DNA from: an uncultured Pseudomonadota bacterium
Lineage (GTDB): Bacteria > Myxococcota_A > Bradymonadia > Bradymonadales > Bradymonadaceae
Direction: 5' to 3'
Length of the DNA: 64,000 nucleotides
Assembly: GCA_913057905.1 (NCBI GenBank)
Contig: CAJXPB010000001.1
Coordinates: 1,116,001 to 1,180,000, forward strand
A model generated the notes under the pieces. It saw only the letters and a program-made list of their open reading frames with translations. It did not search any database and was not told the origin of the DNA. The position numbers and the translations under genes were made by a program. Shown here in pieces: positions 45,809 to 54,882 of the stretch (position 1 is the stretch's first letter; the number at the start of each line of letters is the position of its first letter).

Positions 45809-47062
45809 GTGGGTGCCCGACAGATGGACGTCGAACAGAAGCTCGAGATCCTAGCCGAGGCCGCCAAGTACGATGCCTCCTGCGCGTCGAGCGGCGTCAA
45901 ACGCGACAACCCCAATCCAGAGGGGCTGGGAAACTCGAGCGGCGTCGGCATCTGCCACAGCTACGCCCCCGACGGCCGCTGTATTTCTCTGCTGAAGATA
46001 CTGCTGACGAACTACTGCATCTACGATTGCAAGTACTGCATCAATCGGCTCTCCAGCGACGTACCTCGGGCGCGTTTCACGGTCGAAGAAGTCGTCTTTC
46101 TGACCGTCGAATTCTACAAGCGCAATTACATCGAAGGCCTGTTTCTGAGCTCCGGCATCATCCAGAGCATCGACTACACGATGGAGCAGTTGACGCAGGT
46201 GGCCAAGACCCTGCGGACCGAGCACGACTTCAACGGCTACATTCACCTGAAGGCGGTCCCTGGCGCCGACGAGCAAGCGACCGCGGAGGCGGGTAAGTGG
46301 GCCGACCGACTCAGCGCGAACGTCGAGCTCCCGACCCAGGAGGACCTCGACGAATTAGCGCCCGCCAAGACCATGGACGACGTCGAAGGGACGATGTCCG
46401 ACATCACCCGCGGCATCGAGATCGCCGACGACGCGAAGGATTCGTCGGCTTCCGATGCGCCGTCGTTTACCCCGGCGGGCCAGTCGACCCAGATGATCGT
46501 CGGTGCCACGGAGACCCCCGACGAGACGATCCTGGCGACCGCCGACCGACTCTACGGCGACTACGAACTCAAGCGCGTCTACTATTCGGCCTACTCGCCG
46601 ATCCCCGATGTCGACCCGGGACTCCCGGCGGAGTCCCCGCCTCTGAAACGCGAACACCGGCTGTACCAGGCCGACTGGCTGATGCGTTTCTACGACTTCG
46701 AGACCGACGAGATCGTCGGGGACGGCGGAAACCTCGATCTGGACGTCGATCCGAAGTTGGCCTGGGCGCTCCGAAATCGCGACCGGTTCCCCATCGACCT
46801 CAATTCGGCTGCCTACCACCGGATCATCCGCGTGCCCGGCATCGGCGTGCGAAACGCAAAACGGATCTGCAAGATGCGCAAACACACGCCCATCAAACTG
46901 GAGCACCTGCGCGACCTGCGGTCGAACGTCAAGAAGGCCGCCCCCTTCGTGGAGGTCGAGGGCCGCAATCCCCATGGCTACCGCCTGGACGACTATGACC
47001 TGAGACTGCAGTTGGCCGACGGTTCCGAGCAGCAGTCGCTGTTTGGCGCCGCAGCCGAGTGA
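45809..47062 (+). CDS. radical SAM protein of the DNA modification/repair type (TIGR03916-like)
   Basis: This 417-residue radical SAM enzyme has the Cys motif NYCIYDCKYC (C-x3-C-x2-C) that binds the 4Fe-4S cluster and S-adenosylmethionine. It matches the 'putative DNA modification/repair radical SAM protein' family in its start (EQKLEILAEAAKYDASC), in LFLSSGI and in a C-terminal helix-hairpin-helix (IIRVPGIGVRNAKRIC) that should bind DNA. A central acidic insert (about 185-225) is unusual. The GTG at 45,809 is preceded by AAGAGGT and is preferred; an ATG at 45,824 would fit the family start but lacks a ribosome site. The family is found next to UdgX-type genes, as here, where the next gene begins 8 bases downstream. 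The substrate is unknown. Confidence 0.9.
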   Translation: MGARQMDVEQKLEILAEAAKYDASCASSGVKRDNPNPEGLGNSSGVGICHSYAPDGRCISLLKILLTNYCIYDCKYCINRLSSDVPRARFTVEEVVFLTVEFYKRNYIEGLFLSSGIIQSIDYTMEQLTQVAKTLRTEHDFNGYIHLKAVPGADEQATAEAGKWADRLSANVELPTQEDLDELAPAKTMDDVEGTMSDITRGIEIADDAKDSSASDAPSFTPAGQSTQMIVGATETPDETILATADRLYGDYELKRVYYSAYSPIPDVDPGLPAESPPLKREHRLYQADWLMRFYDFETDEIVGDGGNLDLDVDPKLAWALRNRDRFPIDLNSAAYHRIIRVPGIGVRNAKRICKMRKHTPIKLEHLRDLRSNVKKAAPFVEVEGRNPHGYRLDDYDLRLQLADGSEQQSLFGAAAE

Positions 47063-47069
47063 CCGACCC

Positions 47070-48503
47070 ATGCTCGAAGTCGAGGTTCCCTCCCAATCGA
47101 CGCCCGGGGGATGGAAGACCTGGCGAAAGCTGGCTCGAAAGCTCGTGCGCCGGGAGGTCGAGCCGACCGAGATCCGTTGGCGCGACGAAGTCGACGGCCA
47201 GGAGACGCTGCTTTCGGGCACGGCGGAGTCGGACGATGCCCTTGAGCGATGTCTGGAGTCCGATCCTCGGATGCCTCGACCACGGGTTCCGCCGCGGTTT
47301 ATGGACCTCGCCCGTCCCGCGGCCCATCACGCCGACCCCGAACGCTGGCAACTCCTCTACAGGGTTCTGTGGCGGATGGTCTCCGGCGAGCGCAATTTGA
47401 TGGATCTGGAGACCGACTCCGACGTCGATGAGCTCCGGTCGATGTCGAAGGCGGTACGACGCGACGCTCACAAAATGAAGGCGTTTGTGCGATTCAGGGA
47501 GGTCGGCAAAGAGGAGGGAGAACAGCAGTTCGTGGCCTGGCACCAACCGGACCACCGAGTCGTTCCCTTCGTGGCGCCCTTCTTCAAGGACCGCTTTCGT
47601 TCGATGCATTGGACGGTTCTCACGCCGCACCGATCGGTGGCGTGGGACCGCGATTCCCTTCAGTTCGGACCGGGCGTGCAACGTTCCGAGGCCCCGTCGG
47701 AAGACGAGCTCGAAGGCATCTGGACCACCTACTACAAATCGATCTTCAACCCGGCGCGTATCAAGCTCGACGCCATGACCGCCGAGATGCCGCAGAAGCA
47801 CTGGTCGACGATGCCGGAGACCGAGGCGATCCAGGACCTGCTGCGAGACGCCAACAGCGATGTCTCGGAGATGATGCGACACGCCCCGGCCCAAGCCGAG
47901 GTCCCGGAGGACGCGAGTCTCGCCGAACTGGAACAGGCCTGCCAGACGTGCCGGGCCTGCGAACGCTGTGATGGCGCCACGCAAGCCGTCTTCGGCGAAG
48001 GGCCGGCGGATGCCAACATCGTGCTGGTCGGTGAACAACCCGGCGACGAGGAGGACAAACAGGGGCGACCTTTCGTCGGGCCCGCCGGCGAGGTCTTGAA
48101 CCAGGCCCTAAAGCTCGCCGGCCTGGACCGCAATGCGCTGTACGTGACGAATACCGTCAAACATTTCGGGTACTCGTCCGACGGCGGCCAACGCATCCAC
48201 GAGAGCCCCAACCGCTACATTACGGAAATTTGCAAACCCTGGCTCGACGCCGAGCTCGCCAACATCTCCGCCCAGATCGTCGTCGGTCTGGGGCGAACGG
48301 CCTCGCAGGTGCTGGCGGGCCGGAAGGTCGCGGTGAGCCGTGAGCGCGGGGAGTTTCTACGCGGCGGTCAGCACGCCGATGCGATCCTCCCGACCTACCA
48401 TCCCGCCGCGATCCTGCGGACGCCGGACGATGAAGCCAAGCGTAGCCAGTTCAAGGACCTGGTACGAGACCTCGACTCAGCCCGACGGCGCCTCGGCGGC
48501 TGA
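47070..48503 (+). CDS. udgX: DUF4130-UdgX fusion (uracil-DNA binding protein)
   Basis: This 477-residue two-domain protein has a first part (1 to about 270) that is the DUF4130 domain (TIGR03915 type), which usually occurs beside TIGR03916 radical SAM proteins. The second part (about 290-477) is a family 4-like uracil-DNA glycosylase with Cys residues for an Fe-S cluster (CQTCRACERC), GEQPGDEEDKQGRPFVGPAG and a late LPTYHPAAILR. The loop QRIHESP contains His377, at the position of the histidine by which UdgX becomes covalently linked to the uracil site. The usual KRRIH is altered to GQRIH, so the basic residues before it are partly changed. The ATG at 47,070 is preferred over a TTG at 47,043. 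Its 3' end overlaps the convergent hydrolase gene by 27 bases. Confidence 0.9.
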   Translation: MLEVEVPSQSTPGGWKTWRKLARKLVRREVEPTEIRWRDEVDGQETLLSGTAESDDALERCLESDPRMPRPRVPPRFMDLARPAAHHADPERWQLLYRVLWRMVSGERNLMDLETDSDVDELRSMSKAVRRDAHKMKAFVRFREVGKEEGEQQFVAWHQPDHRVVPFVAPFFKDRFRSMHWTVLTPHRSVAWDRDSLQFGPGVQRSEAPSEDELEGIWTTYYKSIFNPARIKLDAMTAEMPQKHWSTMPETEAIQDLLRDANSDVSEMMRHAPAQAEVPEDASLAELEQACQTCRACERCDGATQAVFGEGPADANIVLVGEQPGDEEDKQGRPFVGPAGEVLNQALKLAGLDRNALYVTNTVKHFGYSSDGGQRIHESPNRYITEICKPWLDAELANISAQIVVGLGRTASQVLAGRKVAVSRERGEFLRGGQHADAILPTYHPAAILRTPDDEAKRSQFKDLVRDLDSARRRLGG

Positions 48504-49490
48504 TACCCAGGTGGTCACCTGGTCACGCCACCACTCGGGGCGCTCGATGTGAACCGTATGACCGGAGCCCTCGGCGACCGCATATTCAGACTGCGGCATC
48601 TGGTCGCTGGCTCGCTGGACGATGTCGACGTACTTCGCGTCCTCGGCCCCAGCGAGCCAGAGAGTCGGCACGTCGAGGCCACTCAACTGTGCCCATCGTG
48701 ACGGCTGGCGTCCCGGGCTCATCTGGCGAATGATGCGAGCCATCGCGGCATCGTTCTGCTCGCTGCGTCTGGCCATGAGCTCGTCGAATTCGGGACGCTC
48801 GCGCAGCCCGCCGAAGAGGTCGGCGCGATACCAACCCGCCAGGAACGCCTCGAGCCCCTCGTCCAGAATCCGCTGCGCCCGCCGGTCGTCGAGCTCAGCG
48901 CGCTCGGCTCGCTCTTGGTCGCCTTCGATGCCGGGGGAGGCCGACTCCAAGACGAGTCGGTCGACCCGGGTCGGATGGCGGAGCGCATATGTCATCGCGA
49001 CACGGCCTCCCATGGAGTAGCCGGCCATCGAGATCGATTCATCGCCAAGCTCCGAGACCACACGGTCGACGGCATCGACCATGTATTCGAGATCGACGGG
49101 AACGTCATCGCCGGGGAGTTCATCGGAACGCTGGCCGTGCCCCGGAAGATCGACGGTCACCACCTGAAAACGTTCGCCGAGTCCTTCCTGGACCGGTTCC
49201 CAATCACGGGCATCACCGAAGAGTCCATGCAGCAACACAACGGTCGGCCTCCGGCTATCTTCCCCGGAGACCCAGCCCGTCTCCCATCGATCACGGTCGC
49301 GCAGATCCCTCCACGGAATCTGTTCTCGATGCCCGTCGATGACGGCTTCCAGGGTCACGTGGTCGGAGTCGGATGCGTAGGCGACAACTTCCCAGTGACG
49401 GCGCTTGTCCTCGACATCGAGGGCCGTCCATTTGGACCCGACCAGGTGGTCGGGAGTCTGCGGATGATTCGTAGCCACGCCGATCCTCAT
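48477..49490 (-). CDS. TIGR02450 Trp-rich domain fused to a MenH-like alpha/beta hydrolase
   Basis: This is a 337-residue fusion. Residues about 15-75 (GSKWTALDVEDKRRHWEV, EQIPWRDLRDRDRW, ETGW) match the short Trp-rich TIGR02450 protein, often found as a separate gene beside photolyases. From about 80 there is an alpha/beta hydrolase with LLHGLFGDARDW, DLPGHGQRSD, nucleophile elbow AGYSMGGR, an acid in GAEDAKYVD and catalytic His in GSGHTVHIERPEWW. The hydrolase resembles MenH, but no other menaquinone genes are nearby, so the substrate is open. No signal peptide is present, so it should be cytoplasmic. It is convergent with, and overlaps, the udgX gene. The fusion and its place in a photolyase-rich region suggest a shared, still unknown task. 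Confidence 0.85.
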   Translation of the reverse strand: MRIGVATNHPQTPDHLVGSKWTALDVEDKRRHWEVVAYASDSDHVTLEAVIDGHREQIPWRDLRDRDRWETGWVSGEDSRRPTVVLLHGLFGDARDWEPVQEGLGERFQVVTVDLPGHGQRSDELPGDDVPVDLEYMVDAVDRVVSELGDESISMAGYSMGGRVAMTYALRHPTRVDRLVLESASPGIEGDQERAERAELDDRRAQRILDEGLEAFLAGWYRADLFGGLRERPEFDELMARRSEQNDAAMARIIRQMSPGRQPSRWAQLSGLDVPTLWLAGAEDAKYVDIVQRASDQMPQSEYAVAEGSGHTVHIERPEWWRDQVTTWVSAAEAPSG

Positions 49491-49564
49491 CTAGGGGTTG
49501 CAAGTCAGTCTGCGGAGCCCACCTTCAAGGTGTACCCCGCATCCATCAATCACGGAGATTCCAG

Positions 49565-50620
49565 ATGCCTCGAATATCAGATGCATTCGCCGGACTCGCC
49601 TGTGCGCTCTTCATCGTCTCTACAGGCTGTCAGGCCGATGAGCAGGTCGCGAAAGCCGATGCGCCCGAATCGGCTGAGCGGAGCGCACCATCAGCGCAAA
49701 CCAATCCCGCCGAGGTCGTCGACCTGCCCGACCAGCCTGTCGCCGGTGCCTCGCAGTCCTTCTGGGACCACTGGGGCGACGGACGGGCCGAGATCGCCAC
49801 CTACACGGGTACCCAGATGCGCTACGGAGAGCCGCGCGAGGCCCGGCTGGCCCTCATCTACGTCACGGAACCGCACGATCGTCGCACCTTCGTCAAGGAC
49901 GACGGTGTGGCCGAACAAAACCGCATCCAGGTCATGAAGCTCAATCGTGCCCTGAAGTTCCAGACGGGCGTCTATCCCTACACGGTCATGACCAGCATCT
50001 TCTCGCCGGTGGCCGACTGGGGACGACCGCGATTCCAGCCCGCCAAGATCACACTGACGAGTCAGGAATGGTGCGGACACGTCTTCCATGGACTCTGGGC
50101 CGGACCCGGCCAGGCACGTCAAATGATGCACTCGTACTTTGCCGGCGAGGGGGACAACGCGTCGACCCTCCAGCTTCCCGACAATGTCCTCTACGAGGAT
50201 GCGCTACCGATCCAACTTCGCGAACTCGACGGGGCCTTCAACGACGGCGAACGCTGGGAAGGCCCGATGGTGCCGAGCCTCTGGCAGCGACGCAGGGCCC
50301 ACTCCGAAGTCGACACGGTCGAGGCGACGATCTCGCGCGAGAAGACGACACTCGACGAGACGCCGGTGACTCGGTTTAACGTCGAGATGCCCGACCGCTC
50401 CACGGTCTACGACGTGGCCCGCGACGAGCCGCACCACCTGCTGCGCATCGAACACAGCGGGGGCACGGTGTTTCGGCTCGATGAGGTCGATCGCATGGCC
50501 TACTGGCGCATGAATGGGCGGGGGGATGCCGAGAAGCGCCGACGCATCGGTCTGCCACCCGGCGCCTTTAATCTGGACGAGGCGCCTAGTCCCGAAAGCG
50601 GATCTTCCACACCTCGGTGA
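49565..50620 (+). CDS. lipoprotein of unknown function (351 aa)
   Basis: The signal peptide ends in a lipobox (VSTGC, Cys22), followed by a polar linker to about residue 60. The mature domain contains phrases (TQMRYGEPREARLALIYVTE, VMKLNRALKFQTGVYPYTVMTS and TSQEWCGHVFHGLW) that I associate with a family of Bacteroidota periplasmic proteins sometimes wrongly labelled 'septum formation inhibitor Maf'; that link is from memory and moderate. No catalytic motif is evident. A CGGAG site lies about 10 bases before the ATG. The 3' end overlaps the convergent glycosyltransferase gene by 35 bases. Confidence 0.78.
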   Translation: MPRISDAFAGLACALFIVSTGCQADEQVAKADAPESAERSAPSAQTNPAEVVDLPDQPVAGASQSFWDHWGDGRAEIATYTGTQMRYGEPREARLALIYVTEPHDRRTFVKDDGVAEQNRIQVMKLNRALKFQTGVYPYTVMTSIFSPVADWGRPRFQPAKITLTSQEWCGHVFHGLWAGPGQARQMMHSYFAGEGDNASTLQLPDNVLYEDALPIQLRELDGAFNDGERWEGPMVPSLWQRRRAHSEVDTVEATISREKTTLDETPVTRFNVEMPDRSTVYDVARDEPHHLLRIEHSGGTVFRLDEVDRMAYWRMNGRGDAEKRRRIGLPPGAFNLDEAPSPESGSSTPR

Positions 50621-51284
50621 GCGCCTCCATGGCGATGTCGGCGGTCATCTTCGATTCGCCGACCTGTCGATCGGGGAAGACGATGGGGACCTCGACGATC
50701 TCGTAGCCGGCCTGGACGGCGCGGTATTTGAGCTCGATCTGAAAGACGTACCCGGAACCCTCCACGGCCTCCAGGTCGATGTCCTCCAGGACCTCGCGGT
50801 TCCATGCCACGAACCCGGCGGTTGGGTCCTGCACGTCGAACCCCAGGATCCAGCGGGCGTAGGTCCCGCCGGCCCGGGAGACGAACTTCCGCAGCGCTCC
50901 CCAGTCCTCGGTCCCGCCCCCGGCGACGTAGCGCGAGCCGACGACCACATCGAAGTGCTCGAGCTGTTCGAGCATCTTGGGCAGGTATTCGGGCTGATGG
51001 CTGAAGTCGGCATCCATCTCGACGATGCCTTCGTAGCCGCGCTCCAGCGCCCACCGAAACCCGGCGATATACGCCGGACCCAGACCCGCCTTTTCGGTCC
51101 GGTGGAGCACGTGAATCCGCTGATCGCCAGCGGCCATCTCATCGACGATCTCACCGGTTCCATCGGGAGAACCGTCGTCGATCACCAGGATGTCCACATC
51201 GGGGACCTCCTCGTGGATCGCCGGGATAATGCGGCGGATGTTTTCCTTCTCATTGTAGGTGGGGATACAGACCAGCGTCCGCAT
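50586..51284 (-). CDS. polyprenol-phosphate mannose synthase-like glycosyltransferase (GT2)
   Basis: This 232-residue family 2 glycosyltransferase is close to dolichol/polyprenol monophosphomannose synthase (Dpm1). It has CIPTYNEKENI, the nucleotide-sugar-binding VIDDGSPDGT, the metal-binding EMDADFSHQPE and VGSRYVAGGG, ending without the C-terminal membrane helices of larger relatives, as in soluble Dpm1. It should move mannose (or another hexose) from a nucleotide sugar to a polyprenyl phosphate at the inner face of the cytoplasmic membrane, for later use in glycosylation of envelope molecules. No partner GT39/PMT gene is in the window. It is downstream of the FHA-sigma54 regulator on the same strand, with 23 bases between them. 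Confidence 0.92.
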   Translation of the reverse strand: MRTLVCIPTYNEKENIRRIIPAIHEEVPDVDILVIDDGSPDGTGEIVDEMAAGDQRIHVLHRTEKAGLGPAYIAGFRWALERGYEGIVEMDADFSHQPEYLPKMLEQLEHFDVVVGSRYVAGGGTEDWGALRKFVSRAGGTYARWILGFDVQDPTAGFVAWNREVLEDIDLEAVEGSGYVFQIELKYRAVQAGYEIVEVPIVFPDRQVGESKMTADIAMEALTEVWKIRFRD

Positions 51285-51307
51285 AAAAGCAAACCATCAT
51301 CAGCAAA

Positions 51308-52699
51308 TCAGGAATCGGACAGTTCTTCGCGCGAGATATCGTGTTTTTTGAGGATGTACTCGACGCTCTTTCGATGGACACCGGCGATCCGTGCCGCCTC
51401 GGAGACGTTGCCATCGGTCCGTCGAAGTAGTTCGCGCCAGTACGACCGCTCGAACTCCTCGATGAGACGGTTCTTGGCATCTTTAAACGGGAGGTTTTCT
51501 TCGATGGCCATCGTCGCCATCGATCCCGCGGATTCCTCGGCGGCCTCCGGCTCGGAGGGGACCGGATCGGCGGCGTCCAAGAACCGAGTCTCGATGGTGT
51601 CGCCGGTGGTCAACAGGACAGCGCGTTCCACGAAGTTCTTGAGTTCGCGGACGTTTCCCGGCCAGCGATGGCGTTTCAACTTCTCCATCGTCTTGTACCC
51701 GACCTCCACATCCTCCCGGTCGCTCATCTCGTTGGCATCCTTCAAGAAGTGCTCGACCAGGACCGGAATGTCCTCGGGGCGTTCGCGAAGCGGGGGCAGT
51801 CGCATCGTCACGACGGCGAACCGGTAGTAGAGATCCTCGCGAAAGGTCCCCTCTTCGATGGCTCGCTGCAGATTTTGATTGGTGGCGGCCACGATTCGCA
51901 CGTCGGTCTCGATCGTCTCATTGGAACCGACCGGTTTGATGGCGTCGTTTTCCAGGGCTCGCAGGAGTTTCGGCTGAAGGTCCTGCGACAGCTCGCCGAG
52001 CTCGTCCAGAAAGAGGGTTCCTCCCTCGGCCGCCTGAAAGGCCCCTTCTCGATTGCCGGTGGCTCCGGTGAAGGCTCCCTCGACGTGGCCGAAGAGCTCC
52101 GATTCGATCAGATCCGCCGGAATCGCCGAACAGTCGACCACGACAAACGGGCCATCCTGTCGGGACGGGTGATGATCGTGGAGTGCGCGGGCCACCAATT
52201 CCTTTCCCGTTCCCGATTCGCCCTCGACCAGGACCGTGGCATCGGTCGGCGACACTCGCTCCAGCAACGAAAACACCTCGCGCATCGCCAGGCTCTGGCC
52301 GAGCAGATCGCCGAATCGTTCCTTTCCGGAAAAATGGACTTCGACCGATTCGTCGGTCGTATCGAACTGAATCGTGGTTTTGCCCAGCCTGAACGTGGCC
52401 CCGTCATCGAGGAACGCCTCCCGGATTCGAATGCCCTCAAGATACGTTCCGTTCTTGGAATCTTCGTCGCGGAGCACATACCCGCGGTCGTCTACCTCGA
52501 TGACGGCGTGGATCCGACTGATCGCCGGGTCGTCGAGCACGACATCGTTGTCCGGCGAGCTTCCGATCGTCGTCCGGCGGGCGTCGCAGTCGATGCTGCG
52601 CGCCTCACCCGGCCCATCGGTTACGACCAGCCGATACCGCTGCAGCTCGAGCTTCTGCTCCCCGTCGTCGAGATAGACTGTGCGTGTCTGCTCGCTCAT
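51308..52699 (-). CDS. FHA-domain sigma54-dependent transcriptional activator
   Basis: This is a 463-residue bacterial enhancer-binding protein. The N-terminal FHA domain (about 22-110; TIGSSPDNDVVLDD, ISRIHAVI, SKNGTYLEG) binds phosphothreonine peptides. The AAA+ domain has Walker A GESGTGKE (160-167), the sigma54-contacting loop GAFTGA (208-213), Walker B GTLFLDELGEL and the arginine-finger region FREDLYYR. A Fis-type helix-turn-helix (GNVSEAARIAGVHRKSVEYILKK) closes the protein. All signature residues are intact. Such FHA activators, common in myxobacteria, are switched on by a Ser/Thr kinase, and a kinase gene lies just upstream on the same strand, separated by 93 bases. Its target promoters are unknown. 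Confidence 0.96.
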   Translation of the reverse strand: MSEQTRTVYLDDGEQKLELQRYRLVVTDGPGEARSIDCDARRTTIGSSPDNDVVLDDPAISRIHAVIEVDDRGYVLRDEDSKNGTYLEGIRIREAFLDDGATFRLGKTTIQFDTTDESVEVHFSGKERFGDLLGQSLAMREVFSLLERVSPTDATVLVEGESGTGKELVARALHDHHPSRQDGPFVVVDCSAIPADLIESELFGHVEGAFTGATGNREGAFQAAEGGTLFLDELGELSQDLQPKLLRALENDAIKPVGSNETIETDVRIVAATNQNLQRAIEEGTFREDLYYRFAVVTMRLPPLRERPEDIPVLVEHFLKDANEMSDREDVEVGYKTMEKLKRHRWPGNVRELKNFVERAVLLTTGDTIETRFLDAADPVPSEPEAAEESAGSMATMAIEENLPFKDAKNRLIEEFERSYWRELLRRTDGNVSEAARIAGVHRKSVEYILKKHDISREELSDS

Positions 52700-52792
52700 C
52701 GTTGTCCCGTTCGGTCAACGCGATCTCATGGATACCAAGGCGCCGGTGTAGCCGAAGTCGCCGGGGATCAAAAGGCCGGGCGTGCGGCGCGG

Positions 52793-54766
52793 CTACCCGT
52801 CGTCGGGGTCCCAGACGGTCTTGGACGTACACTCGGGTCCGGGTTTGATGTCGACCTCGAAGGTCTCGTCCTTGCCGGCGTTTGGGTTGCGGACTCGGAC
52901 CCGATGGGTGCCGACGGACAACTCGAACCCCTTCAGCCGTTGGCGTCGTCCCGGCAGCCACTCCCCGTCGATGGCGATTTCGTTGTACTGGGGATGGACG
53001 GCAAAGAAATCGAGACAGCCTTTCTGTGTAGGCTCCAGCCGGCGCCGGAACACACCGTCGTCGACGCGCCCCGGGATCACCTCGAATGTCTCGGAGCGAA
53101 AGCCCTCTTTTTCGATCTTCAATTCGATGGATCGATCCGGGGCAAACGTACGCTCCAGCGGGGTGGTACCCAATGTATTGCCGTCAGCGCTGACGCGGGC
53201 GCCCTCGGGTTCGGTCTCGATGCTCAACTCAACCCGCGCCGGTGGGCTGGCTGCCGGCGCCGGTCGGGTCGCGTCGGGCTTCGGGCCGACGTCAGGCTCC
53301 GCCTTGGCGACAGGACACTCGAGCCGGATCTGCATGCTCGTGGATTCGCGTCCGTGGAACACCGGCATTTGGCCGGGCTGGCATCCCTCTTTTCTGGCTT
53401 CGACGAATTTCGTCTCACCGGGCGCCACCTCCACGCGCCCGGGGGCCTCACCGATCGGTTCTTGATTGACGTACAGGTCAGCCCCACGAGGCCGCGTCGA
53501 CACTTCGAAGACACGCTCGGCCGACGCCGGGGGCGTCGCCTCCTTTTGCGCGGAGGGCTCTGTGAACCAAGCTCCGGACCACAGGGTGAAGACACCGCCT
53601 CCAATCAACAGGATCAGCAACAACAGACCCAGGATGAGTCCCACACGCCGACGGTCGCGGGATTCGGGGGACGACCCGCCTTCTCGCTGCGATCTGGAGC
53701 CGGGGGTCTCCAACGCCTCGGCCGTCGCCGTCGAGGCCGGGCTCGCCGGGTCCCGATCGCCCTCGAGGCGTTCGAGCTCGAATTCGAGCGCATCGTCCAG
53801 GTCCAGGTCGTCCGGGATCTCGTCGTCGCGCATCGGATCGCGCTTGGGACCCTCCGGAAAAGTCGCCTCCAGGAACGCTGCCACATCTTTGCTGGTGAGG
53901 GCGGCCTCCTGTGCCACCAGAAACTGCATCAAATCCGACTGCATGTCGTCGGCAGTGGAGTATCGGTCCTCTGGCTCACGAGCCAGGGCCTTCTCGACGA
54001 TCCGATCCAGGGCCTCGGGGACCTCCGGGCCCAGATGACTCGGACGCTCGAACTCGCACTGCCGGACGAGTTCCAGGCTTCGCAGATCGGAATCGCCCTC
54101 GAAGGGACGCTCGGCGGTCAAAAGCTCATACAGCACGACACCGGCCGAGAAGATGTCACTGCGATGGTCGACCGACTTGCCGGTCGCCTGCTCCGGACTC
54201 ATATAGCAACACTTGCCCTGAATGCGTCCGGTTACCGTCTCCGAGTTCCGCTCCGCCGCCCGCGCGATGCCGAAATCGATGAGTTTGACCTCGCCGTCGG
54301 TCGACAGAAGCACATTCGACGGACTCACATCCCGATGTACGATCTCCAGCGAGTCGCCGTCCTCGTCGGTCTGCCGATGAGCGTAGGCCAGTCCATCACA
54401 CACCTGGGAGATGATGTAGGCGGCCAGATCCGGCGGCAGCGGTTTCTCCCGGCGTTCCAGTACGTCCTTCAGATCACGTCCCGGCACATAGTCCATGGCG
54501 ATAAAGTATTCGCCGTCGACCTCGTCCATGTCGAAGACCGGGACGATGTTGCCGTGCGACAGATTCACCAGGGTGCGTCCCTCGTCGAGGAACCGCTCGA
54601 CGAACTCCTCTTCGTCGGCGAGGTGCGGGAGAATCGTCTTGATGATCACAGTCTTCTCGAATCCCGCGGTCCCCTGGACGCGCGCCAGGTAGATCTCTCC
54701 CATTCCTCCCTTGGCTATACGTCGGACGAGTTGATATCGCCCGAGTTGTCGAGGCGCATCGTTCAT
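52793..54766 (-). CDS. membrane Ser/Thr protein kinase with PEGA-like sensor region
   Basis: This 657-residue Hanks-type kinase has a glycine loop AKGGMGEIYLA, Lys43 (VIIKTIL), the catalytic loop HRDVSPSN (144-151) in place of the more usual HRDLKPxN, DFGIA at 164 and CCYMSPEQ. The juxtamembrane region is very acidic. One transmembrane helix (about 375-396) leads to a periplasmic part made of PEGA-like beta-repeats (FEVSTRPRGADLYVNQEPIG, LSIETEPEGARVSADGNTLG), typical of cell-wall or polysaccharide-binding modules. It should sense an envelope signal and phosphorylate proteins such as the FHA activator encoded downstream. It diverges from a PP2C phosphatase gene over a 116-base gap that must hold both promoters. 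The ATG lies at 54,766. Confidence 0.96.
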   Translation of the reverse strand: MNDAPRQLGRYQLVRRIAKGGMGEIYLARVQGTAGFEKTVIIKTILPHLADEEEFVERFLDEGRTLVNLSHGNIVPVFDMDEVDGEYFIAMDYVPGRDLKDVLERREKPLPPDLAAYIISQVCDGLAYAHRQTDEDGDSLEIVHRDVSPSNVLLSTDGEVKLIDFGIARAAERNSETVTGRIQGKCCYMSPEQATGKSVDHRSDIFSAGVVLYELLTAERPFEGDSDLRSLELVRQCEFERPSHLGPEVPEALDRIVEKALAREPEDRYSTADDMQSDLMQFLVAQEAALTSKDVAAFLEATFPEGPKRDPMRDDEIPDDLDLDDALEFELERLEGDRDPASPASTATAEALETPGSRSQREGGSSPESRDRRRVGLILGLLLLILLIGGGVFTLWSGAWFTEPSAQKEATPPASAERVFEVSTRPRGADLYVNQEPIGEAPGRVEVAPGETKFVEARKEGCQPGQMPVFHGRESTSMQIRLECPVAKAEPDVGPKPDATRPAPAASPPARVELSIETEPEGARVSADGNTLGTTPLERTFAPDRSIELKIEKEGFRSETFEVIPGRVDDGVFRRRLEPTQKGCLDFFAVHPQYNEIAIDGEWLPGRRQRLKGFELSVGTHRVRVRNPNAGKDETFEVDIKPGPECTSKTVWDPDDG

Positions 54767-54882
54767 ATCTTGGTGGTCACCCGTCGGCCTGAATCCTCAT
54801 GTTCGTGTAACACACTGGAGGCGGCCCGACATCCTCGACATCGCTCGGGCGTGCTCCTTGCATCCCGAGACGCATTGACCCG

